DNA of 64,000 nucleotides from CAWKGC01 sp963849005 (GTDB lineage: Bacteria; Pseudomonadota; Gammaproteobacteria; Burkholderiales; Usitatibacteraceae), in the NCBI GenBank assembly GCA_963849005.1, contig CAWKGC010000024.1, positions 62,001-126,000 of the forward strand. The letters are read 5' to 3'. Numbering within the stretch: position 1 is the stretch's first letter; every line of letters begins with the position of its first letter. The notes below the pieces were generated by a model, which saw nothing but the letters and a program-made list of their open reading frames with translations, was not told where the DNA came from and did not search any database. This document shows positions 42,744-51,490 of this stretch, one piece after another. Made by a program: the position numbers and the translations under genes.

Positions 42744-43694
42744 ATGAATCTGCGGCACGTACTTACCCTCGTCACCGTAGCCGAGCTGGGCACCGTCTCG
42801 AAGGCGGCGGTGCGCCTGCACACGGCGCAGCCTGCGCTCTCCCGGCAGATCGGCAACCTGGAGCAGGAGCTCGGTCTCAAGCTCTTCGATCGCGTGGGGC
42901 GCCGCCTGGTGCTTACAGGCGAGGGCGAGCAGCTGCTGGGCGACTGCCGCAGCCTGTTGCGCTGCGCCAGCGCACTCGGCGAGCGTGCCGAGCAGCTCCG
43001 GCGCGGCGACACGGGCACGCTCAGGGTGGCCGCCTCTCCCCAGTTCATCGAAGGCGTCATGTCCGACTTCCTGCGCGAATACGCGCGGCGTTACCCGAAC
43101 GTGCAGGTGAAGTTGACGGAGGCGATTTCGTGGTCCGACACGCTGGGAATGCTCGAGCGCGGCGAGATTCACATCGGCCAGAACCTGCTTCGCGCCGTCG
43201 CGCCAGGCGATCCGCGCTTCGCAAACCATCCGTTGGAGGGGGTAGATCTACTGGCCGCTTGCCATGCGCCGCTGGCGCTCGGGAAGCGCGGCGCCATCGA
43301 GATTGCCCACCTCGCCTCCCACCCGCTGCTTCTGCTGGATACCACCTTCGCATCCCGCCGAACCTTTGACGCCACCTGCCGCCTGGCCGGCGTGGAGCCC
43401 AGCGTCACCTTCGAGAGCCGGACACCGCATACGCTGCTGGCGATGGCGGAGAAGGGACACGGTGTGGCGATCATTCCTTCTGCTGTGCGAGTCGCTCGTT
43501 ATCCGCTGCGCATCGTGCGCGTGACTTACCTGGGCAAACCCTTGCGCGAGCCCCTGGCCCTTTTCTGGGACAAGCGGCGCCCCCTGCCTTCGTACGCCAC
43601 GGCCTTCTGCGCAATGCTGGCGCAGCGCGTGCGCGAAGTGTTCCCGATTTCACGGCCGTCCGAACCCCGGCGCGCAGCCACGGCGCGACCCTGA
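42744..43694 (+). CDS. LysR-family transcriptional regulator
   Basis: The N-terminal HTH reads LRHVLTLVTVAELGTVSKAAVRLHTAQPALSRQIGNLEQELGLKLFDRVGRRL. ATG 42744 follows GAGGAAACC. It probably controls the divergent Bug gene; the 131-base intergenic region contains an AT-rich stretch (ATACATATAATGATTGAGAAATAAT at 42699-42721) that may be the promoter. Confidence 0.94.
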   Translation: MNLRHVLTLVTVAELGTVSKAAVRLHTAQPALSRQIGNLEQELGLKLFDRVGRRLVLTGEGEQLLGDCRSLLRCASALGERAEQLRRGDTGTLRVAASPQFIEGVMSDFLREYARRYPNVQVKLTEAISWSDTLGMLERGEIHIGQNLLRAVAPGDPRFANHPLEGVDLLAACHAPLALGKRGAIEIAHLASHPLLLLDTTFASRRTFDATCRLAGVEPSVTFESRTPHTLLAMAEKGHGVAIIPSAVRVARYPLRIVRVTYLGKPLREPLALFWDKRRPLPSYATAFCAMLAQRVREVFPISRPSEPRRAATARP

Positions 43695-43738
43695 CCGAGT
43701 TCCCGAGCTTGCTCATTGGACAGGCCACCGCGAATGAC

Positions 43739-43816
43739 GCCCAACCCGTCGATGCCCCGGACCCGCTGCAGCGGGCTGCGCCCACTTTCGCAGGCGGGTG
43801 AACTCCAACGATAGAA
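43739..43816 (+). repeat. Decayed attC right of the LysR gene
   Basis: A 78-base site from GCCCAAC to GATAGAA, with inner CCGCTGCAGCGGG and the tail GGTGAACTCCAAC, similar to attC11/16. The right core has A for T (GATAGAA for GTTAGAA). It shows that the array once continued past the LysR/Bug pair. Confidence 0.7.
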
Positions 43817-43832
43817 GTCACTGGAAGAATGC

Positions 43833-44303
43833 ATTGAGACGCCCTGCCTGCTCGTTGTTGCTCTGGTCGCGGCGAGCGCGATCGCAAAGAATCCCGAGGT
43901 CTCGCCACGGGATCCGCCGGATATATCGGCATTCGTGACGCCGGAGCAGCTCAAGGCGCTGGATGCAGGGATGAGGCCCTACGTGGAGCAGGCGCGGAAG
44001 ACATTTCCCGGAGTCAAGGCCAGGTTCTTGGCCGGGCTCCCGAAGGGCCAGTCCCTTTTCGTCATGGCCAGGCTTTACGACGAATGCGGAAGATCCGAAC
44101 TGGCCTACATTTCCGTCACGAGGATCCAGGGAGGCATCATCGAAGGAAGGATCTGGAGCAACCTCCCCAATATCATCACGAGCTACAGGTTCCGTGATTG
44201 GTATGCATTCCCCGAGACCCAGCTGGTGGATTGGCTGATTGCCCACCCGGATGGCGCCGAAGAGGGCAACATTGCCGGGAAGTTCCCGAAGGCGCCGAAG
44301 TGA
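43833..44303 (+). CDS. Decayed-array cassette: secreted protein of unknown function
   Basis: Translation from ATT 43833 gives a signal-peptide-like IETPCLLVVALVAASAIAKN, then FVTPEQLKALDAGMRPYVEQARKTFPGVKARFLAGLPKGQSLFVMARLYD and FRDWYAFPETQLVDWLIAHPDG. An ATG at 43829 is out of frame by one base, so a one-base insertion just after it may hide the true start; GTG 43935 is the first canonical start. No known family. It ends just before the next attC. Confidence 0.55.
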   Translation: METPCLLVVALVAASAIAKNPEVSPRDPPDISAFVTPEQLKALDAGMRPYVEQARKTFPGVKARFLAGLPKGQSLFVMARLYDECGRSELAYISVTRIQGGIIEGRIWSNLPNIITSYRFRDWYAFPETQLVDWLIAHPDGAEEGNIAGKFPKAPK

Positions 44304-44304
44304 C

Positions 44305-44385
44305 GCCTGACAACCCGTTCGAGCGGACAGTGAGCCGGCATGGCCGCATTCATTCAGCCCCGGCCGCTCAACTCGATCATCAGGC
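44305..44385 (+). repeat. Decayed attC (GCCTGAC / ATCAGGC)
   Basis: An 81-base site with inner CCCGTTCGAGCGGACAGTGAG and CGGCCGCTCAACTCGATC, of the long array type. The left core is GCCTGAC; the right core ATCAGGC has lost the invariant G. Confidence 0.8.
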
Positions 44386-44403
44386 CTCACCATCGGACCC
44401 GCC

Positions 44404-45149
44404 ATGCCAATAATCACCGCCATGACAGTACAACGCTACGCCCGCATCGGTGGCCTGATCTATCTCGCAATCATCTGCCTGGGCTTGTTTGGCGAGGTCT
44501 TCGTGCGCAACTCGCTCATAGTCAGCGGAGATGCTTCCGCAACGGCCGGCAACATCGTCGGCTCGCGGGCCTTGTGGCGCGCAGGCATCGCCGGCGATCT
44601 GCTGATGCACGTGCTGGATGTGCCGCTCATCGTCATCCTCTATTTTTGCTCAAGCCAGTCAGCCACTCGCTGGCAATGCTCTCTGCGCTTCTCAATGTTG
44701 TCCAGACCTGCATCCTCGCCACGAACAAGCTGACACTGGTTTCCGCGCTGGTGCTTCTCGGGCCGTCCACGCTTGCAAACGGCCTTGTCCAGCAAGAGGC
44801 GCAGGCATTGGCCTACTTCGCCGTCACGCTTCACGGCTATGGCTTCGGTGTCGGGCTGATCTTCTTCGGATTTGCCTCCATGGTGCGCGGCTACTTGATC
44901 GTCAAGTCAGGCCTGCTGCCGAGGCTCCTGGGCGTCCTGCTGGGCATCGCGGGAATCTGCTATGTGGTCAACAGCGCCGCCTTGCTGCTTCATCCCCCGC
45001 TGGCTTCTGCGTTGTTTCCTGCCATCCTGTTGCCTGCATTCATAGGCGAGCTTGCGCTTGCGCTTTGGTTGCTGGCAAAGGGCGTCGATGCAAGTGCCTG
45101 GCAGCGCTTGACGTCAGCCAACGATACCGGCGCCAAGAGTGACGCCTGA
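44404..45149 (+). CDS. Decayed-array cassette: DUF4386-family membrane protein, one frameshift
   Basis: A multi-pass membrane protein of 248 residues after correction. The start is QRYARIGGLIYLAIICLGLFGE and VLDVPLIVILYF; a T is missing from a run of T near 44645, and the reading resumes LLKPVSHSLAMLSALLNVVQT with GYGFGVGLIFFGFASMVRGYLIVKSGLLPRLLGVLLGIAGICYVVNS, as in DUF4386. A homopolymer error is the simplest cause. ATG 44422 is an alternative start. The stop overlaps the next attC. Confidence 0.82.
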
Positions 45150-45203
45150 CCATTCGTCTCGGCGGACCCGCTATGCTTGCCGCTGAATTCCATTTCGCCG
45201 GGC
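45144..45203 (+). repeat. Decayed attC (GCCTGAC / GCCGGGC)
   Basis: A 60-base site from GCCTGAC; the inner part CATTCGTCTCGGCGGACCCGC...GCCGCTGAATTCCATTTC follows attC16, but the right core has become GCCGGGC. The left core complements the lead ATCAGGC except for its first base. Confidence 0.7.
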
Positions 45204-45248
45204 ATGCAGCGAAACACGATCGGTACAATTTGTCCGAGGGAGACTTTC

Positions 45249-45668
45249 ATGAAACTGTTCATGCGAATCGCGGCTGCGGCCTTCTCGCTGGCGGTGCTGG
45301 CGGCGAATGCCGCGAATGAAGAGGCCATCGCAAAGGCGACAGCGGCCGCCACATCATGGCTTGCCTTGACCGACGCAGGCGATGGGGCAAAGAGCTGGAA
45401 GGCCGCCGCGTCCCTGTTCCAGGCGGCCGTTCCGCAGGCAAAGTGGGAGCAGTCCCTGGCTGCGGCACGGGGACCGCTCGGGCCGCTCAAAGGGCGCAAG
45501 GTTTCATCGGCCACGTATTCCAGGACGTTGCCGGGCGCGCCGGACGGGGAATACGTGGTGATCCAATTCTCGTCGCAGTTCGCGAACAAGGCGTCAGCGG
45601 TGGAAACGGTCACTCCGATGCGCGAGAAGGACGGCTCGTGGAAAGTGTCCGGCTACTACATCAAGTGA
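45249..45668 (+). CDS. DUF4019-family secreted protein
   Basis: A 139-residue protein with signal peptide MKLFMRIAAAAFSLAVLAANA, then TAAATSWLALTDAGDGAKSWKAAASLFQAAVPQAKWEQSLAAARGPLGPLKGRKV and GEYVVIQFSSQFANKASAVETVTPMREKDGSWKVSGYYIK, as in DUF4019. Function unknown; probably a periplasmic NTF2-like fold. ATG 45249 starts the signal peptide. It follows a decayed attC. Confidence 0.85.
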   Translation: MKLFMRIAAAAFSLAVLAANAANEEAIAKATAAATSWLALTDAGDGAKSWKAAASLFQAAVPQAKWEQSLAAARGPLGPLKGRKVSSATYSRTLPGAPDGEYVVIQFSSQFANKASAVETVTPMREKDGSWKVSGYYIK

Positions 45669-45718
45669 GCATGCATGGCATCAGTTCCGGGCGTGCCGAC
45701 TGCCGCCACTGAAACACC

Positions 45719-46588
45719 ATGCTCCGTCGCCTCTGCGCAGCCATCCCTTTCCTTCTCGTCGCACCACTCGCCGTGGCCATCGATCTCGCGCCCCTGTGGG
45801 AGTTCAGCAATCCGGAGGCCAGCGAGCAGCGGTTCCGGAGCGCTTTGGCGAGCGCCACCGGCGACGATGCCCTGATCCTGCAAACCCAGATCGCCCGAAC
45901 ATACGGGTTGCGCAAGGACTTCGCGAAGGCGCGGGCGGTCCTCGCGGAGATCGAGCCCATGGTCCCGTCGGCTGGCGCGGAGGCACGCGCCCGGTTCGCA
46001 CTCGAGTTCGGAAGAACGTACGCCTCCGCGACGCACCCGCCCGAGTCCCGGAACGAAGCGAGCAAGGCGCTCGCGCGCGCCAGGTACGAAGAAGCCCTTG
46101 CCATCGCGCGCGGGGCGGCGCTGGACGGCCTGGCCGTCGATGCCATTCACATGCTCGCATTTGTCGACACGGCGCCGGCCGACCAGCTCAAGTGGGCACA
46201 GGCTGCCCTGGCCGTCGTGGAAGGGTCCAGCCAGCCCGCGGCCAAGCGGTGGGAGGCGTCGGTGCGCAACAACCTCGGGTACGCGCTTCACCAGCTCGGG
46301 CGGCTCGATGAGGCGCTCGTGCAATTCAAGCTGGCGCTCGCCATCCGTGAACGCGGCACGGATGCGCAGGCCACGCGTACGGCTCGCTGGATGGTCGCCT
46401 GGACGCTGCGCGGCATGAACAAGACGGACGAGGCGCTCGCAATCCAGCTGCGACTCGAGCGCGAAGGCGACCTGGCGAGCCAGCCCGACCCCCATGTCTT
46501 CGAGGAGCTGGAGATCCTGTATCGCGAGAAAGGCGATGGTGCCCGGGCCGCGCACTTCGCGCATCGCAGGGAAGCGAAGGCGAAGTGA
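45719..46588 (+). CDS. Secreted TPR-like repeat protein
   Basis: A 289-residue protein with signal peptide MLRRLCAAIPFLLVAPLAVA. The rest is helical, with TPR-type units (ILQTQIARTYGLRKDFAKARAVLAEIEP, VRNNLGYALHQLGRLDEALVQFKLALAIRERG, RTARWMVAWTLRGMNKTDEALAIQLRLE). It is probably a periplasmic interaction scaffold; the partner is unknown. Attc-like scraps (46606-46650) follow it. Confidence 0.75.
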   Translation: MLRRLCAAIPFLLVAPLAVAIDLAPLWEFSNPEASEQRFRSALASATGDDALILQTQIARTYGLRKDFAKARAVLAEIEPMVPSAGAEARARFALEFGRTYASATHPPESRNEASKALARARYEEALAIARGAALDGLAVDAIHMLAFVDTAPADQLKWAQAALAVVEGSSQPAAKRWEASVRNNLGYALHQLGRLDEALVQFKLALAIRERGTDAQATRTARWMVAWTLRGMNKTDEALAIQLRLEREGDLASQPDPHVFEELEILYREKGDGARAAHFAHRREAKAK

Positions 46589-46652
46589 GGAACGGTGACG
46601 GCTTGCCTGTCGTTCGAGCGGCCCGCGACGCGTCGCGGGCCGCGCCAATCAG

Positions 46653-47153
46653 ATGCAGCGCCAGGTAGTTCAAGTGGAACCATTGCCGCCAGTCGCCGAC
46701 CTCGTCGCGAAGCTTCGCGCCCGAGGGATCGCGCTTCCTCCCGGGCCGGTTCGCGCGGACGGTTACGGAGATTCCCCGGAGCTGTCGGAATCGCTCCTTG
46801 CGCTCATCAGGGAAGGCCGCAAGAGGGCTGGAACCAGCCTGCTGTGGTCGATCGAGGCGGAGAACGGCGCGATTCCCCGGGTTGGCGAGATCGAGATCGT
46901 GGTTGATCACCGGAACGAGCCATCGCTCATCACGAGCATCACGCGTGTCGAAGTGCTTGCCTTCAGCCAGGTCACCCCGGAATACGCGGCGATCGAGGGC
47001 GAAGGCGATGGTTCCCTCGAGTACTGGCGCGAAGCACACTGGGCGTTCTTCTCGCGGGAGTGCCAGCGCATCGGCCGCGAGCCATCGCTTTCCATGCCGG
47101 TGGTTTGCACCGTCTTCGAGGTCCTGAATGTGCTGCCGCACGAAACTGCCTAG
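46653..47153 (+). CDS. ASCH-domain protein
   Basis: A 166-residue protein. SELSESLLALIREGRKRAGTSLLWSIEAENG and PRVGEIEIVVDHRNEPSLITSITRVEVLAFSQVTPEYAAIEGEGDGSLEYWREAHWAFFSRECQRIG are typical of ASCH proteins of the YqfB-distant type, which are thought to bind RNA or nucleosides. The conserved GEGDxSLxxWRxxH block is clear. Its stop lies in an attC-like scrap (47150-47215). Confidence 0.85.
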   Translation: MQRQVVQVEPLPPVADLVAKLRARGIALPPGPVRADGYGDSPELSESLLALIREGRKRAGTSLLWSIEAENGAIPRVGEIEIVVDHRNEPSLITSITRVEVLAFSQVTPEYAAIEGEGDGSLEYWREAHWAFFSRECQRIGREPSLSMPVVCTVFEVLNVLPHETA

Positions 47154-47215
47154 CCCTTCGCCCGGCTCGAACGCCGGGCCGCACTGGAGCGCTGTTCAAG
47201 AAAAGGCCACACGCC

Positions 47216-47620
47216 ATGACGAGAACCGACGCCGTTACTGACGCGCCACAACCCGCGGATGCGTTCTTTCGTACGCTCGAGAAGCGACGCACGGATGCGC
47301 TCGTCTCCCGGGACATGGCGGTCGCGGAAATGCTCCACGCCCCGCAGTACCAGCTGGTCACGCCGGGAGGAAAGTCCTTCGACCGGGAAAGCTACCTTGG
47401 CGAAATCGCCTCGGGCACGCTGCGCTACGTGAAGTGGGAACTTGGGACCATGGAAGTCAGGGCATCCGCGTCCATGGCAATCGTCCGCTACATCGCCCGG
47501 TTGGAGTTTCCTTCCGGGAATGAAGTGACGTGCTGGCACACGGACTCGTACGAGCTGCTCGGCGGGCATTGGCAGGCTGTCTGGTCGCAAGCCACGGCAA
47601 TCGCGCAAAGGGAGGCGTGA
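47216..47620 (+). CDS. NTF2-like (DUF4440-type) protein
   Basis: A 134-residue protein of the SnoaL/DUF4440 fold: ADAFFRTLEKRRTDALVSRDMAVAEMLHAPQYQLVTPGGKSFDRESYLGEIASG and ASMAIVRYIARLEFPSGNEVTCWHTDSYELLGGHWQAVWSQATAI. No catalytic role can be read. ATG 47216 is chosen over longer readings. Its TGA overlaps the ATG of the next gene (TGATG). Confidence 0.85.
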   Translation: MTRTDAVTDAPQPADAFFRTLEKRRTDALVSRDMAVAEMLHAPQYQLVTPGGKSFDRESYLGEIASGTLRYVKWELGTMEVRASASMAIVRYIARLEFPSGNEVTCWHTDSYELLGGHWQAVWSQATAIAQREA

Positions 47621-47943
47621 TGAGCAATCCGGTCTATGCCTTGAACCTCTTCAATATCTCGAGCCGGGACGAATATCTCGCTTACTCGCGCAGGTCCGCC
47701 AGGGAGGTCCAGGCACATGGCGGGCGTGTCGTTGCCCTCGGCAAGTTTCGCGAGGCCGCGGCCGGGGACATCGCACCCCGCGCAGTGCTCATTGTCGTGG
47801 AATGGGCGTCCAAGGAGGCCTTCGACAGCTACTGCAATGATCCGGCCCTTGCAGACCTGCACCCGCACAGGATCAATGGCACTCGCGACTACATCTGGCA
47901 CCTCTTCGACAAGCTTGAAGACCTCAAGCCCCTGTTGAAGTAA
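47620..47943 (+). CDS. DUF1330-family protein
   Basis: A 107-residue ferredoxin-fold protein: VYALNLFNISSRDEYLAYSRRSAREVQAHGGRVVALGKFREAA and LIVVEWASKEAFDSYCNDPALADLHPHRINGTRDYIWHLFDKL, which is the DUF1330 pattern. Function unknown. It is coupled to the NTF2-like gene and followed by an attC-like site. Confidence 0.85.
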   Translation: MSNPVYALNLFNISSRDEYLAYSRRSAREVQAHGGRVVALGKFREAAAGDIAPRAVLIVVEWASKEAFDSYCNDPALADLHPHRINGTRDYIWHLFDKLEDLKPLLK

Positions 47944-47963
47944 AGTCCGGTGACGAGGCGACG

Positions 47964-48051
47964 GCCTGACGTTGGTCGTTGCGGACAAACCGCAAGCGGT
48001 GCACCATTTGCCCGCAATCGCAGTGGCCTGCCCCACGGCATCACGTTGGAC
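47964..48051 (+). repeat. attC-like site after the DUF1330 gene
   Basis: An 88-base stretch from GCCTGAC to GTTGGAC, with GTCGTTGCGGAC near the left core and a central palindromic zone. GTTGGAC fits GTTRRRY, but the two cores are not complementary, so this is a worn site at best. Confidence 0.5.
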
Positions 48052-48074
48052 GACACAATCCCCGTACCCGCCAA

Positions 48075-49050
48075 GTGAAACCCTCATCGATCGCCACGCC
48101 GCATGCCGGTGCGCCGCCGCGTCCAACATTGCGCGCGGTGTTCGTGGATGCCAACCCGACGCTTGGCGACGTGGCGCAGCAGCTCCTGGGGACGATCGAC
48201 AGTGCCGTTCACGATCAACCGGCAACCCGATATTCGCAGCGAGGCGATCCCGGCCGCGCTGGCAGGGGCCGGGATCGCCGTCATCGACCATACGCAGTTC
48301 CCCACCGCGATCGCGCGCCAATGCACGGGCCTGGAGCACGTGGTCTTCCTCGGGACCGGTGCGCGCAGCTACATGAGCCCGGAGGAACTGGGCGAGCTCG
48401 GCATCGCGGTGCACACGATCAAGGGCTACGGCGACACGGCGGTGGCCGAGTGCGCGGTGGCGCTGATGTGGACCGCCGCGCGCGGCTTCGCGAGGATGGA
48501 CCGCGAAATGCGCGCCGGGAACTGGGTACGCACCGACTCGCTGCAGCTCACCGGCCGCACGATCGGGCTGGTCGGCTTCGGCGGGATCGCGGCGGAGGTC
48601 GCCCGGCTCGCCTTGGGCATGGGCATGAAGGTGCTGGCCTGGAACCGCAGCCCGAAGGCGTTTCCGGGCGTGCAATTCGTCGGGCTCGACCGCCTGCTCC
48701 CCGAGAGCGACGTGCTGTCGATGCACCTGCTCCTGAATGAAGAGACGAAGAACTTCCTGTCCCGCAGCCGCATCGCGGCCATGCGGCCGGGCGCGATCCT
48801 GGTCAACACTGCGCGCGGCGCGCTGGTGGACGAGGAGGCGATGGTCGACGCGCTGCGTTCGGGTCACCTGCGCCACGCCGGCCTGGATGTCTTCACCGTC
48901 GAGCCGCTGCCGGCCGGGCACGTGCTGACCACGCTGCCCAACGTGACGTTGTCCGCCCACTCGGCGTTCCGCACCGCCGAGGCCAACCGCAACCTGGTCG
49001 CCGCCGCGCTGGACCATTGCCGCCGCATCGCGGCGCAGTCCGCCGGTTAG
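48075..49050 (+). CDS. D-isomer-specific 2-hydroxyacid dehydrogenase, one frameshift
   Basis: NAD-dependent dehydrogenase of 324 residues after correction. It has LTGRTIGLVGFGGIAAEVARLALGMGMKVLAWNRSP, ILVNTARGALVDEEAMVDALRSGHLRHAGLDVFTVEPLP with catalytic Arg and Glu, and a His in VTLSAHSAFRT. The N-terminus from GTG 48075 (MKPSSIATPHAG...RAVFVDANPTLGDVAQQLLGTID) joins VPFTINRQPDIRSEAI after removal of one base near 48199. It ends 1 base before the next gene. Confidence 0.87.
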
Positions 49051-49051
49051 C

Positions 49052-49846
49052 ATGAAAACAATTCTTTCCCTCGCGGCACTGCTGTTCGCCACCTGCGGGA
49101 ACGCGGCCGCAGCCTCGGTGAGCGACGTGGCCCCTCAAGGCGCGCTGCGCGTGGCGATCGGCCTCGGGCCTTCGGCCTCGCCTTTCTGGGCGACCCGTGA
49201 TGCGACTTCCGGCAGCGCGCGCGGCGTAACCGTCGAGCTGGGCAAGGCGGCCGCCGCGAAGCTGGGGGTGCCGCTGCAGCTCGTCGAATACCCGAACTCC
49301 GGCGAGATCACCGCGGCCGCATCGAAGGATGCATGGGACATCTCGTTCATGCCGCACGACGCCGAGCGCGAGAAGTTCATGGACCACGGCCCTGCGTACG
49401 TTCTTTACGAGAGCTCCTACATGGTGCGCGCCGGCTCCGACATCCGCAGCGTCGCCGAGGTGGACCGCGCGGGCGTTCGGGTGGGCGCCGTCGAGGGAAC
49501 GAGCACTTCGCGCACGGTGGCGAAATCGCTCAAGCATGCATCGCTCACACTGTTCCCGAAGGCCGGTGACGCAATGGAGCAGCTTGCGCAGGGACGCGTC
49601 GACGCGCTCGCCATGGGCCGCGAGGCGCTTGTCGACTTTGCGAAGAAGCTCCCGGGCACGCGCCTGCTCGACGAAATCATCCAGTCGACGGGCGTGGTCG
49701 TCGTGGTGCCGAAGAACCGGCCGGCGACGCGCGCGTGGGCTGCGCAATTCCTGGAGGAAGCAAAAGCGGACGGCACGGTGCGGCGCGCGCTGGACAGCGC
49801 GGGCTTTGCAAACGCCCCGGTGGCGCCGCCCGCGCCGAACCGCTGA
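49052..49846 (+). CDS. Periplasmic amino-acid-type (SBP_bac_3) solute-binding protein
   Basis: A 264-residue protein with signal peptide MKTILSLAALLFATCGNAAA, then GALRVAIGLGPSASPFWATRD, VTVELGKAAAAKLGVPLQLVEYPNSGEI and WDISFMPHDAEREKFMDHGPAYVLYESSYMVRAGS. It is related to the protein at 23655. ATG 49052 follows the previous stop by one base, so the two are co-transcribed; it probably binds the acid that the dehydrogenase uses (inference). Confidence 0.85.
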   Translation: MKTILSLAALLFATCGNAAAASVSDVAPQGALRVAIGLGPSASPFWATRDATSGSARGVTVELGKAAAAKLGVPLQLVEYPNSGEITAAASKDAWDISFMPHDAEREKFMDHGPAYVLYESSYMVRAGSDIRSVAEVDRAGVRVGAVEGTSTSRTVAKSLKHASLTLFPKAGDAMEQLAQGRVDALAMGREALVDFAKKLPGTRLLDEIIQSTGVVVVVPKNRPATRAWAAQFLEEAKADGTVRRALDSAGFANAPVAPPAPNR

Positions 49847-49926
49847 TGGAACTTCAGCAAGCCGGCGGGTTCACCGTTATCATCGGCCGGCACGACTCGA
49901 ACCAGGACAAACGACAGGAGGAATTC

Positions 49927-50901
49927 ATGAGCATGACTTATCTCGCCATCCGGACCGCCGCATTGGCCGCCATCGGCGCGCTGCTGGCATTCCCCGCGCT
50001 GGCGCAGACCGTGAAAGTGACGCCGCTCGGCGGCATCGAGGGCGAGTTCTGCCCGCAGGATCGCGCCCTGGTCTTCGAGGACCCCAACGGCACGCGCATC
50101 CTCTACGATCCGGGCCGCACGGTTGCGGGCGCGGATGATCCGCGGCTTGGCAAGATCGACATCATCCTTGTCAGCCATATGCACGGCGACCACGTCGGCA
50201 ACGCGCACGGCAAGGCACCGAACTCGGGCACTTGCGACAAGCCGGACGTATCGGTGTCGGCATTGCCCAACACCAGCGCGGTGAACATCGCGCTCGCCAA
50301 GAAGGCGAAGATCGTCACCGGCAGCGAGATGCCGCCTTTCTTCGCGGCCAAGCTGAAAGCCAACGGTGGCGATCCGGCGAACTCGATGCTGGCCCGCTTC
50401 GGCGGCAGCGTGACGGTGGGCGGCGTGCGCATCGCGACGGTGACGGCGATGCACAGCAACGGCGTCGATCCCGACTACATCGGCGGCGACCTGGGCAAGG
50501 CCATGAAGGAGGCGGGCATCGCGGGCGACGTGGGCCTCGCAACCGGCTACGTCCTCAAGTTCAGCAACGGGCTGGTGGCCTATCTCTCGGGCGACACCGG
50601 CATCACGGCGGACCAGGACCTGGTGGTGCGCGGCCACTACGGCGCGAAGCTCACCGTAATGAACATCGGCGATGGCTTCACCACCGGGCCGGCAGAGGCG
50701 GCCTACGTCATCAACGAGCTCGTCAAGCCCGCATCCGTCATCGCCTCGCACGCCAACGAGGTCGGCACCGTGAACGGGAAGGTGCGGCCGGGAAGCAAGA
50801 CGGAGGCCTTCATGAAGGCCGTGAAGGTGCCCGTGCACGTCCCGCTTTCCGGAAAGACGATGGAGTTCGATAGCGCCGGCAAGTGCACGGCCGGTTGCTG
50901 A
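49927..50901 (+). CDS. Secreted metallo-beta-lactamase-fold hydrolase
   Basis: A 324-residue protein with signal peptide (MSMTYLAIRTAALAAIGALLAFPALA). The metal site reads SHMHGDHVGN (HxHxDH), followed by the Asp ligand in LSGDTGITADQDLV and the late His in IASHANE. It resembles metal-dependent hydrolases rather than antibiotic beta-lactamases. ATG 49927 lies after GACAGGAGGAATTC. Confidence 0.88.
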   Translation: MSMTYLAIRTAALAAIGALLAFPALAQTVKVTPLGGIEGEFCPQDRALVFEDPNGTRILYDPGRTVAGADDPRLGKIDIILVSHMHGDHVGNAHGKAPNSGTCDKPDVSVSALPNTSAVNIALAKKAKIVTGSEMPPFFAAKLKANGGDPANSMLARFGGSVTVGGVRIATVTAMHSNGVDPDYIGGDLGKAMKEAGIAGDVGLATGYVLKFSNGLVAYLSGDTGITADQDLVVRGHYGAKLTVMNIGDGFTTGPAEAAYVINELVKPASVIASHANEVGTVNGKVRPGSKTEAFMKAVKVPVHVPLSGKTMEFDSAGKCTAGC

Positions 50902-50949
50902 TCGGCCGTTCGACCCGGTCGTCATGCCGCAGGAAGCAGCTGCCCGCGC

Positions 50950-51411
50950 ATGAAGATCGAAGTTGACGACCTCTCCCGGGCTGCGATCCATGCATTGCTG
51001 GAGGAACACTTGCAAAGCATGCATGCCTTGTCCCCGCCCGAGAGCGTGCATGCACTGGACCTCGAGAAACTCCGCCAGCCCGGGATCACGTTCTGGTCCG
51101 CCTGGGAGGGCCCGCTCCTGCTCGGCTGCGGCGCGCTCAAGGAACTCGACCCCGGGCACGGCGAAGTGAAGTCCATGCGAACTCCCGGCGCGCATCGTCG
51201 CAGAGGCGCCGGTCGCGCGATCCTGGCCCATATCATCGAAGTCGCCCGGTCGAGATCATACGAACGCTTGAGCCTTGAAACCGGTTCCATGGAAGAATTC
51301 AGGCCGGCGCAAAGGCTCTACGAGAGTTTCGGCTTCACCTACTGCGGTCCTTTCGGCGACTATGTCGAAGACCCGAACAGCGTGTTCATGACATTGCGCT
51401 TGCGGCGGTAA
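50950..51411 (+). CDS. GNAT-family acetyltransferase
   Basis: A 153-residue N-acetyltransferase of the YsnE/PhnO-like type: MKIEVDDLSRAAIHALLEEHLQSMHALSPPESVHALDLEKLR, MRTPGAHRRRGAGRAILAHIIEVARSRSYERLSLETGSMEEFRPAQRLYESFGF. The RRRGAGRAIL loop binds acetyl-CoA. The substrate is unknown. An attC-like scrap follows at 51417-51485. Confidence 0.92.
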   Translation: MKIEVDDLSRAAIHALLEEHLQSMHALSPPESVHALDLEKLRQPGITFWSAWEGPLLLGCGALKELDPGHGEVKSMRTPGAHRRRGAGRAILAHIIEVARSRSYERLSLETGSMEEFRPAQRLYESFGFTYCGPFGDYVEDPNSVFMTLRLRR

Positions 51412-51490
51412 GTGCGGCTTGGCCCTTCGCTCGAGCAGACAGTCAAAGCGGTGCCGGTGTCCACCTTCCAACTCAAACGCTGGACCGAAA

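Noticed and set aside
26475..45203. Prophage or CRISPR array as source of the repeats
   Set aside because: No phage structural or lysis genes, no short identical direct repeats with spacers, and the repeats pair as attC sites.
49927..50901. Antibiotic beta-lactamase
   Set aside because: The HxHxDH fold is present, but the overall blocks fit general metal-dependent hydrolases.
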